From Paramoeba atlantica (taxonomy: Eukaryota > Discosea), in assembly GCA_977017575.1 (NCBI GenBank), contig CDRNVI010000038.1:62001-126000 (forward strand): a DNA stretch of 64,000 nucleotides, in the 5' to 3' direction. Under the pieces are notes generated by a model. The model worked only from the letters and a program-made list of their open reading frames with translations. It had not been told where the DNA came from and did no database searches. The number at the start of each line of letters is the position of its first letter. The first letter of the stretch is position 1. Both the position numbers and the translations under genes were made by a program. Shown one piece after another: positions 9,501-18,812 of this stretch.

Positions 9501-9820
9501 GGAGTAGAAGGTGGCGCGGCGGGAGGAGGGGAAGTCGATCGCGTCGTAGGGAACGACAGCGCGCGCGGCAGAGGAGGAGGCGACATTGGGAGCGGCAGCG
9601 CTGGAGGTGGTGATGGCGCACGCAGCGGAGTAGGAGGAGGTGACGGTAGAGGAATTGACGGCTCGCGCGGCGGCGGTGGAGGCGACGTCGGTGGAGGAGA
9701 AGCGTCCGACGATGGCGCCAGCCCTAAAGGGTATTTTTTCTTCCGGCGGGTCGGCGGCAGCGGCTGGACAACGGGGGCTACTCCCGTCTCCTTCGCGCGG
9801 CTCCGGGTGAACATGCCCAT
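6570..9820 (-). CDS. LINE A1 ORF, N-terminal part: Pro-rich region, N-terminal module, RT core
   Basis: About 1,084 codons from the ATG at 9820 (MGMFTRSRAKETGVAPVV, also the start in A2 and A3). Residues 20-140 are a Pro/Ser-rich disordered stretch, 180-450 are charged, and about 460-535 form a compact module shared by all LINE families here (TIVWTFD...GKVTRTHS...YQGVRGYSVGDEF...RVYRILWH). The RT spans about 777-1085: RLNRARLVAIPKG, AIDFKNAFNS (catalytic Asp about 856), RQGSPLASLYF (about 916), AYIDDVTIS (about 949-952), KVLGAFIG (about 1017). One difference from A2 and A3 is KGGRGVRPV in place of KGDGGVRPV in RT motif 1. The frame stays open to the YR1 junction. Confidence 0.85.
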
Positions 9821-9848
9821 GAAGGGTGAGAGAATAAGAAAAGGAAAA

Positions 9849-10420
9849 TTTTTTTTTTTTTGTGTTAAGATTTCTGTACCTTGTTGAATTTTTCTACTTG
9901 GTCTTACAGAAAACGATGGTCTTTTTTATGGATGTCTAAGGAGACACGTGAGAGATTCACCGGAATTTGGGATCTATTAATATTAAAATTCTTTTCGTAA
10001 ACTCTTATAATATACTCGTCTAAATTTCATCACGTAAACTAATAATAATTATAATTAAACCTCCATGTACTTCTGTGCTCGAGACTAAGCTCTTGCTCAA
10101 CATGAATCGGACAATATTGATATTTCCTCTTAGGAATACCCCATCTTCAATCTTCGAAAGAGACACTTGTGATTGTATTTCAAGAAGGCATTAGTAAGTA
10201 AACTTATAATCATTGCACGTTTCGGACCGGGTCTTTCGAGAAAAAAAAACCTGATCCTACCTACCTCACGTTGGGGAACCTCACTCGAAAGAGCAAGGCG
10301 TGAGAGTAAGCACTGTCGGCACGATCAACTCCCGTAACGACCACATTTCGGAGGCACAGGTCGTAAAGTAAAAGGCATAAGATGGGAGTGCTGTCGGAGA
10401 GTCGAGAAAACCGACTACAT
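9849..10420. other. Gap between LINE A1 and LINE D1; probable D1 3' UTR, no gene seen
   Basis: AT-rich sequence without a convincing ORF. On the minus strand it follows the D1 stop codon, so most of it is probably the D1 3' UTR. It includes the T run at 9849-9861, a plus-strand SL relic (9871-9886), and near 9985-10010 the core TTCTTTTCGTAAACTCTTA that resembles the ends of the YR elements. No clear poly-A end of D1 was found. Confidence 0.5.
9871..9886 (+). other. SL relic on the plus strand
   Basis: TTTCTGTACCTTGTTG in the plus orientation, preceded by a T run and followed by AATTTTTCTACTTGG. The SL at 273-308 is also followed by AATT. It is the only SL piece on the plus strand and lies against the truncated 5' end of LINE A1. 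Confidence 0.5.
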
Positions 10421-12800
10421 TCAGAGTCTGAGGCCTCCTAGCCACTTTTCGCCCTTGATGTGATTTCGCAGCTGCGACACGATTGTGTATGCTGCGAACT
10501 TTTCGTTTTCCAATTGGAAGGCTTCCCGTATCACTTTGGGGTCTAAGTCAGCGCGTTTCGAGAGGGCTTTAATCAGCTCCTTCGTATTTTCGTGCAGCAT
10601 TCCACAATCAGTTAGCGCTATGCATCGAAAATAGTTTGGATCCACTCCTTTCTCCACTATGTATTTTCGATGTTTTCTTTCTATGGAACTCTCTAGAAGG
10701 GCTGTGCTGGACTGTTTCTGGTAGCTGCTGCAGAGTGTGTGTACGACTGTGACATCGTAGAGGACTTCTCCAATATCTGGCCACATTATGGCCAGATCGG
10801 GGCCCGAACGTATACGACGAGCTCTGCATGGGTGTCTCTCCGCTGCTTCTGGTGAAATAGAGCACTTACACTTCGTGCAAAAGAACGATGAATACAGACG
10901 CGGTTCCACCGCACATGGGAGTCCAGCTTTTCCACATAGATTTGAAAGGTATCGAACAATGTGTGAGTGTTTTCTCGTACAGTTCATCCCAGCACATTTC
11001 GAGCAACCTGCAACGTGTGGAAATATTCCGGAGGGCGATTCACTGACCCCGCATCCAGGACAGGAGATATTACTCGAAGAAGGGAGACTGACGGCCAGCC
11101 TCATCTTGAGCGTTTGCTGGAAGAGGTACGGGTTTACGTAGTTGTTGGTCGAGAGGAGATGAAAATTTGCTTCCTTCGAGCGCTTCATAACTCCACTGAA
11201 ACGTGGTTTTGTTTTCAGCTCTGCCGCAAGTTTTTCGTGCTCGTCGTTGACTAGTTTCTTCAGTGCCGTGCGTACTCCTTGTGTCCCTGTGGTCTTGTTG
11301 CCTTTTTGTTGCTTCTCAGAGTTTTCTATCGGAGCTTCATATGGGTTGAAATGCTCATCAATAGATTGACGGGAAGCTTCAAAAAGATAGCGATGTTTCA
11401 GAACTGTGGAGGTTATTCCCAATCCTCCCATTTTGCACGGCAAAGAGGCAAGTGCTAAGGCATCTTCGTCAGCATCGCACCACTTTCTTAAGACTTTTTG
11501 GATCTCTTTGTCAAAAGTCTGAGCTAGAAGGAATGATGCGCCCGGTTTATGTACTCGCAGGTGATAATCGTGGCGCGGTATCGTGCAACGCTTTAAAATT
11601 GCGAGGGAAAGATTACTTGGCCCCATGCGGCTGAGTCTTCGAAACAGACAGTTATGCTTCTCCAATTTTTCGAGAAGTTTGCGTTCTACGGCTTTGTTGT
11701 TGCCTAGGTATCCTCCGAGCACTTTGATTGTATCTACGCAGTCTTGAACCCCAAGTTCCCGAAGAGAGGAATCTTTGATGTGTAATGCCCTGGATCCTTG
11801 AAAGATTTCGCATTTGCGGTAGTTTATTTCTAAGTTCAGATCGCTCGTAAGCTCTTTGAAATGCAAGAATGCAACCTCGAGAGATGCCTCGTTTTTAGAA
11901 CTCATCGTTACATCATCCTGGTACGCGCGTACGGTGACCTCGGGGTAAGCATCAGCTACTTCTTTCAAAGCTCCATGCAACACAGCGCAGAAATAAAGCG
12001 ATGACAGCGCGGATCCTTGCCAAACCCCAGAGGAGCTCTCTATGACTGAATGCAGCGAGTTGTTAGCAAAGAAGAGAAGTTCGGTTGGCTGGCCATATTC
12101 TAAATAAAAAATCCGCATGAAATGTTTGAAGATGGGATATTGAGTTAGAGCTCTTTCTATTGCTGTTCGATGAGGTGTATTATACGCGTTTTTGAAGTCA
12201 ATGGTGAGCACCGTATTTCCAGCTTCATACTCAGAAAGTAACTCGTGTACAATTGATTCACAGGCATTCTTCTGCAAGATCCCTCGCTGGATAGGTTGGA
12301 AGAGCGATTTTAGCGCAGCCTCATGACGCTGAAGAAGAATTGTGCCACATATTTTAATTATGGTATCCCCCATCGCTACAGGTCTTACGCCGTTGTTCGG
12401 TTTGGCTAGAGCAATGATTCTGCAACGAGTCAGACGTTTGCGTACACTGTGAGCGATTTCCCCGTTGATTACGTCGCGGAACATATGACACAAGGCGAGT
12501 CATGATTCTTCGTCTTCTGCTAAGAGCCGCATCATACATTCGCTAAAACCAGTGGGTCCGGGAGATGCTCCTCGGGATAATTTTGCTGTCGCTAGGCGCA
12601 ATTCGGAGCATTCGACCACTGCAATTCTCGGTAGCTCTTGGTCCGTCCCTTGAGGTGAGGGTCCGTTTGGGTGAAGTGATTTTAGTGCCTGAGCTTTTTC
12701 TTCTGCCGTGAGAGGTGAATCTCGATACACGTTGTCTAGTATTCGCGTTGCTTTGCTTAGATTTCCTGCTCGTCCCGCTTGCAAAGCGTTGCTAATAGAA
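10421..12800 (-). pseudogene. LINE D1 ORF, RT and endonuclease part, with one internal stop
   Basis: This part runs from RSISNALQAGRAGNLSKATRI after the MITE through the RT (RLTRCRIIALAKPNN, LTIDFKNAYNTPHR, WQGSALSSLYF, RAYQDDVTMSS, KVLGGYLG) to the zinc region CPGCGVSESPSG..H..AGCSKC and the endonuclease core RIRSGPDLAIMW...LYDVTVVH. It ends GEKWLGGLRL and stop at 10421. A single in-frame TGA at 12502-12500 replaces the TGC codon present in D2 (EDEESC). RQGS, normal in RT motif B, reads WQGS here. The catalytic loop is YQDD, against YIDD in family A. The reading is otherwise continuous. Confidence 0.8.
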
Positions 12801-12808
12801 CGGCGGTC

Positions 12809-13939
12809 GGGTAGGGGGGACCTTCGATGAAGCTTCATCGAAAGTGTACAACTTTCGATGAAGCACATTGAAAGTTGTACACTTTCGATGAATCTTCATC
12901 GAAGGTGTTTTTGACTTTTTTTTTTTCAAATCTTCACGCAAACGTTTTTCGCGGATCCATATAGACATTTTGACTTTTTTGGTGCTCCATCGAAGTGTTT
13001 TGTGAAGGCTCGTAGAGGAATTTCACCGTTTCTTCAGTTTATCTTCATCGAAGCGTTTTTGACTGATCCATATACATATTTTGAGCGACAATCCTGCGGA
13101 AGGGGTAAACACAGGATTTTCGTTGAGTACTCAACGAAGTGCCGGATTTTCGTTGAGTACTCAACGAACGGAAATTCACGGTGGAAATCAAGGACTTTTG
13201 CATAAGTCAAGGACTTTTGTGGAACATCCAAGAATTTTTTTTTGATTTTCATTTTCCGTGCGTTCAGTATCCTACACTTCGCTATATACGTTGACAACGC
13301 CTGCGTAGCGAAAACTACGAAATTCAGTGAGCTTCGCAAATTGCTTCCCACTAACGACGCACAGGGGAACCCTACGCGGGGTACGGCTCAGGCCCGCTCA
13401 CGCGGGCCCTCGCCGTTTCGCGGCCGCGCGCACCCCCGCTCACGCGGGGGCCCCCGCGCGGCCAAAATGGGTACTAAAATTTGTTATCAAGGTAGTTGGG
13501 CTTCGCAAATTGCTTCCCACGAATGGATACTAAAATTTGTTATCAAGGTAGTTGGTCAAGATTATCAAGATTATCAAGTAGTTATCAGTTAGGCCTTTCT
13601 TCCTCCTCCCTCTAAGGTCCTGCAGATTTTTTACGGTCACAGGGTACGTTCGTTGAGAAATCAACGAACGTACCCCCAAGCCAAAATGTGAAAGAAAACG
13701 GAAAGTCAGAATTCAGACAAAAAAACAAAAAATTATTGAATTTAAAATGAAATTATATGTTTCATGCAACGTGTTTTCAACAGCCAATGGAAAAATTCGT
13801 TCAAAAACAAAAAGTTAAAAAAGTCAAAAAAAGTCAAAAACACCTTCGATGAAGATTCATCGAAAGTGTACAACTTTCGATGTGCTTCATCGAAAGTGTA
13901 CAACTTTCGATGAAGATTCATCGAAGGTCCCCCCTAGCC
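12809..13939. mobile_element. Non-autonomous DNA transposon (MITE-like) with terminal inverted repeats and 8-bp target duplication
   Basis: 1,131 bp bounded by GGGTAGGGGGGACC on the left and the complement of GGCTAGGGGGGACC on the right, each leading into about 100 bp of inverted repeat built from small hairpins (CTTCGATGAA...TTCATCGAAG). It is flanked by the 8-bp direct repeat CGGCGGTC (12801-12808 and 13940-13947), and removing it with one repeat restores the LINE D1 frame. An 8-bp duplication fits hAT or Merlin-type transposases; the superfamily is not settled. No transposase ORF is present. The interior has GC-rich palindromes at 13365-13470, a repeated AAATTTGTTATCAAGGTAGT, and the palindromes at 13119-13168. 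A related fragment ends at 22079. Confidence 0.85.
13119..13168. repeat. Two perfect 20-bp palindromes inside the MITE
   Basis: TTCGTTGAGTACTCAACGAA occurs at 13119-13138 and again at 13149-13168, a 30-bp step. A related palindrome (TTCGTTGAGAAATCAACGAA) lies near 13650. Confidence 0.85.
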
Positions 13940-14904
13940 CGGCGGTCCATGTCTAATTCTAAGCGGTCATGCTCGCTCAGTTTTGAGTCATCTTCCTCCA
14001 TCCAGTTCTTGCGGGATTTTCTAACTGAGCTCTGACGTCGGATTAAGTTCTGATGTACTGTTGCTAAAGAATCCCTGGGAGAATTTAAAAGTTTGTGCCA
14101 GATAGCGGATTTCTCTGATTCTGTCTTGGCTTTCGGATAAGCACCAATAATCGAGCGAAAAATTGCAACAACGTGTACTGAGAACGAAGAATCAATTAGC
14201 GAAAATCTGGGGAGGGGATCTAGGTCGCACCCATCGTCCGCTGTCTCAAAGCTTTCATTCAGGTCTGAGTTCTTCTCTTCTACGGATTCAACGGAGGGAG
14301 TCTTGATTTTGTTAATCTTCACTTCGTTAATCGACCAAATTTTGATCTTCGCGGATTGCGGAAGGTGAAGAAGACCAGCGGGTCCTTCGCTACCCTCTTT
14401 AGGTTTGTATGCAATCGTGAGCTTCACTAAACCTCGACGCACCGTTCTCTTGGACACCGCACCTTCACTGGTATATGTCTCTTTCTCATTGAATCCCCAT
14501 CGTATTTCGCACGTGCTACCCTTTCCCCAGTCCTTTATGATGTCGAGAACGCGATCCGGCGCCTTGGGAAACCTTCCGCTCGTTGCTAGCTGGTCACCGT
14601 CCGTGGACATCGTATCTGAGGTATCGCTGCCAAAGCTGTCTCGTGAATCGGCATCTGAGCTTACATTCGACGTGCAATCTATTGGAGACAAATATATTTC
14701 GGCATCATCGCGTGCTCTGGCCTTGATTCGTTCTCGAGGTGGAAAGTCGTACGCTCCATGGTCTGCCCATGATTTCGAAAGTTCCTTCTCACTCGTCACT
14801 ATTCTGATTCGCGGAATCTTCTTGGGATTGGATTGTAAGCTATTCTTCCGATCAGGGTGTGAAAAGTTCACCCCTGGGAGAGTGTTGCCGTGGGGGGTGG
14901 ACAT
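13940..14904 (-). CDS. LINE D1 ORF, N-terminal part
   Basis: About 321 codons from the ATG at 14904 (MSTPHGNTLPGVNF) to the MITE duplication. After a charged, Ser-rich start comes KKIPRIRIVTSEKELSKSW, shared with D2, then MSTDGDQ, then the N-terminal module in its D form (DIIKDWGKGSTCEIRWGF...VSKRTVRRGLVKLTIAY), and SVHVVAIFRSIIGAYPKAK with KLLNSPRDSLATVHQN, matching the pre-RT block of the other families. The longest open frame runs into the MITE and ends 22 bases later; that tail is not part of the protein. Confidence 0.8.
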
Positions 14905-14930
14905 AATTGTAAGAGTAAGAAAACAACAAG

Positions 14931-14970
14931 CAACAAGGTACAGAAAAGAAAAGAAAACAAGGTACAGAAA
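14931..14970 (-). other. Stacked SL relics upstream of LINE D1
   Basis: On the minus strand TTTCTGTACCTTG (from 14970) is followed by TTTTCTTTTC, then by TTTCTGTACCTTGTTG (14946-14931), then directly by CTTGTTG. CTTGTTG is itself the last seven bases of the SL. Two or three SL pieces therefore lie in line before the LINE D1 leader. Confidence 0.6.
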
Positions 14971-15144
14971 AGAAACTCGCGAAATGCAAAAGTTTTTGTT
15001 GAATTATAACGTTTTTTTTTTTTTTTTTTAAAGTAATAATTTATAATTCTCAGAAATCAAAATTTCCATTGTACAATTCTTTTCGTAAACTTTTAATAGA
15101 TAAATAGATAATTTAAGTTTTCTGGTTTGTTGATTTTTTTGTTG

Positions 15145-15168
15145 AAGCTTACGCGTCTTTGTAAGCTT
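15145..15168. repeat. 3'-UTR hairpin of LINE C
   Basis: AAGCTTAC-GCGTCTTT-GTAAGCTT: 8-bp arms around an 8-base loop. Stem and loop recur in the LINE B1 3' UTR at 32006-32028 although the two proteins differ considerably. Confidence 0.75.
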
Positions 15169-15212
15169 ATGTATTAAATATATAATTTTACTAAAGTATT
15201 AATCTGTTTGAC

Positions 15213-18200
15213 TCAAAAACCATAATTTTCTGTTCCATTCGACGCTAAGTATTTGCGGAGTTGCGAGTATACAGCAGCTCCGTTGAGGTCCTGTAATAGA
15301 AGTTTAAAGTCGGCCTCTACGGTTTTTCTATTTTGCACTGTTGCGTCGGCCAAAGCGTAGAGGAGATTTCTTGTTGTTGTGCTCAGTCCTCCGCTGGATA
15401 AAACTGGTAGGCACTGAAATGCTCCTGATGAAATTAGTCCGCTTGCGACATAATGTCCATGTTTTCGTTCTGTGGCTTCCTTCATTAGTTTCGAGCAATT
15501 AGAGTTGATGTGCGACGGAGAAAGGTCATGGACAACGGTAAGGTCGTAGAAAATTTCCCCGCTGGCCCAGTAAATCAAGAGATCAGGTCCTGATCGATGG
15601 AAAGTTCGTCCAGCACATGTTCTTTGATGAATGACCTTGTTCTCGTAGTTAACATTTGCGTTGCATGCTTGACACGTCCACATGGTGAAGGCCCGAGGTT
15701 CGATCTCACATGGAATTCCAGCCCGAATACATAGGTCACCAATGTACTTGACAAGAGCGTTGTGTTTTACGGTTGCGTTGAGTCCGGAGCATCGGACACA
15801 TCCAGGGATGTGGGTGAGGGCCGTGTTGCCGTCTAATATAATCTTGCACCCGGGGCAGGTGAGGTTTCGAGGTAATTTGGGATGGACAATTCCAAGTCGC
15901 GGCATGATCGTAAGTTCAAAGTTCCGTGGAGGTACGAGTCTGGTGTTTGACATGAGCCAGTCGTTATTGCCTTTGTATGAGGTAACTTTGAGAATGGCGG
16001 CAAGCTTTGGTTCGTGCATGAGTTTTTCCCAAGTTTTATTGTGCAGCTTAACAGTTTCTGTTATATCGTCTTCGGGAGGTCGTAGTACCGTCATTTTTCT
16101 TTCGTGTATGAGATGTTCGGCTTGTGTCGTAGTCTTCTTCATTGTGTGAGCTCGAGCAGAAAAGGAATTTTGGCGCTCTTGAGCTGCATACTTTGAAGAA
16201 GTGTGTGCGGCTTCTCGTAGTGGATGCGTGGCGGTTAATCCTAGCCCTCCTTTCTTAACTGGCAATCGCGCGATTTCAACCTGTTGATTCTGTAAAGGTC
16301 CTAACCAATGTGTCAAAACCCCTTCAATTTCTTTGTCAAACTGCGATGTGAGAGCATCTGTGGTACTTGGGTGTTGAACTCTCATCAGATACTGCTGTCG
16401 TACATTAACACAACGCGTCAGTATATTAAGTGAGACGTTGCTGAGGCCCATTTTCTTAAGCCGTCGGAAGATGTCATCGTGTTTTTGCAACTTTTTGAGT
16501 AATTGTTCACTAATGGTTTCATCTTCTCCAACATAAGCACCTAGGATCTTCGTAACAGTTGTCTCCTCTGCAAGACCGAGCGATGATAGTTTGGCGGGTA
16601 TCGCATGTCGTGTTTGTCCTCCAAACCACACGCACTTTTGCAGTGAGAAGTTCAATTGACGTTCCGACATTAAAGCTTGCAGTCGTATAAAGGCTTTTTC
16701 TAATTGGTCTGGATCCGTTGATACGAGCGTTATGTCATCGATGAACGCAGAGATTTCAATGGTCGGGAACTCCATTGACAGCGTTTCCAATATCGGCTGC
16801 AAGAATGCGCAGAAATATAGAGTAGCCAATGGTGAACCTTGGCGTACCCCGGCAGTGCTAGAAACGATACCTTCCAATTTGCCTCCATGTCCGTAGTACA
16901 GCATTTCAGATGCCTCAGAATATTCCATAGCAAAGAAACGCTGAAAGGGGCGGAGGGTGCTCATTCCGAATACGTGTTTCGCTATGTCATCTCGACTGGG
17001 TGAATTGAATGCGTTCTTTATATCGACCGTTAAGATGCAATGTCCACTTGTGTATTTTTCATGTAGCTTGTGAACGATTTTTTCGCAGCCAGCTTTGGAT
17101 AATATGCCTTACTGCATTGGCTCGAATAGACATCCTAAGGTGGCTTCGTAGCGTTGCAGTAATGTAATCCCAGCTAGCTTTCCAAGAACTTCACCCATCG
17201 CGACTGGCCTGACGCCTCCATCCGGTTTCGGAATTGCCACTAGACGAGCGCGATTAATTCGTGTTCGGACTTCTTTAGAGACAAATCCGTTTATCAAGTC
17301 CGCGATCATATGACACAAGTTTAGACAACACACTTCATCGTCCAATAGGATTCGAATTATACCATCTGTTGTTCCCGTCGGACCGGGGCTAACGCCTTTC
17401 GCTAGTCTTCTGCCTGCTTCTCGAAGTTCATTAGTGGATATTCCCACAATAATGGGAGCGTCATTGGGGACTGTAAAAGTGCAGGCTTTCTGTGGATGAA
17501 GGAGCTCTAGTTTTCCTAACGTTTCTTGATTGGTCAAGGTGTTTGGTTTGAACTTTCTGTCCAGTACTTTCGCAGCCTTTGACACGCAGCCTTCAAGGAC
17601 CAGTTTCGTCGCTCGCTTGATGGCGCGTGTGTCGTCAGTCGTGTTCGTATTTTCTGAACTCGTTTCATTCGTTTCCGGCAATGGTCTCCGTCGTCTTTGT
17701 CGCTCACTCATTTGTCGTACGTTCGCTAGTGAGAGTTTCATAGCTGACAGGATTCTATGCCATATCTGATTGCGCTGATCGTAGTTGCTGTCTCCGTAAT
17801 CGCGTACTATGTTGCGGTATGTTGCCGTCACGCACGGTATTATTTCAGGGGTGAGAGTGCGCGCTGTGGGTATGGGTTGAAAATCAGTATCTTCATCCGA
17901 CCAAAATGTGTTTATTTCCCCCATTGGATGATGCAACATTTCGAGTTCACTGTTCTTCGGTTCAATGCCATCAATGGGAGGCGGAGCACGATGCCAGAGA
18001 ATTTTATAGATTCTTACACTTTCTTGGCTCGGCAACGATCCAGAGAATTCTTCTCCAACTTGATGTCCGTGCACTCCGGTGTACTGTATGAACAATTTTC
18101 GAGTTCCTTTTCGAGAATACGTTCTTGTGACCTTTCCGAGCGCGATGTTCATTTCTTCCTGCCTGTCAAACGCCCACGCTACAGTACAGATCGTTCCTGT

Positions 18201-18410
18201 TTTTATGTCTTGTAGATGTCTTTGGATTTCATCTGGTGGAATCGGAAATTGAGAAACAGGGTCAGTCGTTGTCAGTATTTTGTTTATCTCTTCTGTGCTA
18301 TAGCCGATGTTGTCTCCAACGTAGCTGATTCCTCGTGAATTTCCGTCATTCGACGTAATTGAAACATACGCATTGGAAATTTCTTGCGCTGTGGATGGAG
18401 TGTGGATCGA
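15213..18410 (-). pseudogene. LINE C ORF, 5'-truncated with one internal stop
   Basis: The frame is open from the truncation at 18410 (SIHTPSTAQEISNAY) through the N-terminal module (CTVAWAFD...GKVTRTYSRKG...YTGVHGHQVGEEF...RIYKILWH), the block RNQIWHRILSAMKLSLA and the RT (RINRARLVAIPKPDGG, VDIKNAFNSP, RQGSPLATLYF, SAFIDDITLVS, KILGAYVG). It ends with the zinc region CPGCKIIL..H.PGCVRC and the endonuclease core RSGPDLLIYWASGEIFYDLTVVH. One in-frame TAA at 17111-17109 follows LFEPMQ, where family A has Gln. The protein ends GTENYGF. The missing 5' part is normal for a dead-on-arrival LINE. Confidence 0.8.
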
Positions 18411-18812
18411 TTATAACGTTATAACGCTTTAGAGCGTTGTTGTTTCTGAATTTAAAAGAGATACCTATTTACATTCAGAAATATTTAAATTCGTAAACAG
18501 GTATATTCATCAAATTTAGCATTTCAGAAACACCAACAAAACAAAATCGTTGATTTTTTACATATAAAAAATCCTTTTATGAATAAAATATCTTTTTCAT
18601 ATGAATACGATCTCCATGCGAAGCGATCGAAACATGTTAGAACCCAATAAGTAAAACCTATAAATTTACGATTTTGTATGTTGGAGATAATACATCCTTA
18701 CACTAAATGGTAAGATTTTCTTGATAAAGAAACTCGCGAAATGCAAAAGTTTTTGTTGAATTATAACGTTATAACGCTTTAGAGCGTTGTTGTTTCTGAA
18801 TTTAAAAGAGAT
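18411..18812 (-). repeat. YR3 3' repeat block (part of B2, A2, B1)
   Basis: The palindromic TTATAACGTTATAA and GCTTTAGAGC lie in both B copies (18411-18435 and 18765-18788). A2 matches A1 at 21755-21905 in direct orientation. GAAACTCGCGAAATGCAAAAG (18729 onward) recurs at 14972 as the outer end of B2. Confidence 0.7.

Larger units (their letters stand above)
314..9848 (-). mobile_element. LINE A1, RLE-type non-LTR retrotransposon (CRE/R2/NeSL group), carrying nested YR1
   Basis: A near-full-length LINE on the minus strand. It runs from a truncated leader near 9848, through an ORF of about 1,456 codons, to a 3' UTR (534 to about 339) and a 25-nt A-tail (T run 314-338). YR1 interrupts the ORF at 1655-6569. 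A2 and A3 are almost identical to it over the ORF, so the family was active recently. The 3' UTR just before the tail differs from A3 and lacks the GGAG-loop-CTCC terminal hairpin seen there. Its 3' flank is an SL-like sequence, and CRE-clade LINEs of trypanosomatids are known to insert into SL exons. No clear target-site duplication was found. Confidence 0.85.
9890..14946 (-). mobile_element. LINE D1, RLE-type LINE with an SL-derived 5' end, carrying a nested MITE
   Basis: A minus-strand LINE of a second family. The 5' end at 14946-14931 is an SL piece (TTTCTGTACCTTGTTG), followed by CTTGTTG and a short leader to the ATG at 14904. The ORF would be 1,115 codons once the MITE (12809-13939) and one copy of its 8-bp duplication are discounted. 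The MITE and one internal stop make this copy non-functional. The 3' limit is uncertain. Confidence 0.75.
15012..18410 (-). mobile_element. LINE C, 5'-truncated RLE-type LINE inside the YR3 end repeat
   Basis: Bounded by an 18-nt A-tail (T run 15012-15029) and a 5' truncation at 18410. The 8-bp repeat TTATAACG (15004-15011 and 18411-18418) flanks it; the uninterrupted target is visible in YR3 B1 near 18765. That gives a clean target-primed insertion. The 3' UTR holds a hairpin (15145-15168) shared with LINE B1 and a YR-end-like core TTCTTTTCGTAAACTTTTA near 15073. Confidence 0.85.

Noticed and set aside
8985-9887. 300-codon Gly-rich plus-strand ORF (and its twins at 28885-29814 and 46082-47260)
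   Set aside because: It is the antisense reading of the Pro-rich N-terminus of LINE A and occurs wherever that LINE occurs.
10250-10420. Structured RNA gene in the D1 3' flank
   Set aside because: There are GC-rich inverted bits but no conserved RNA motif that I can name; a LINE 3' UTR is the simpler reading.
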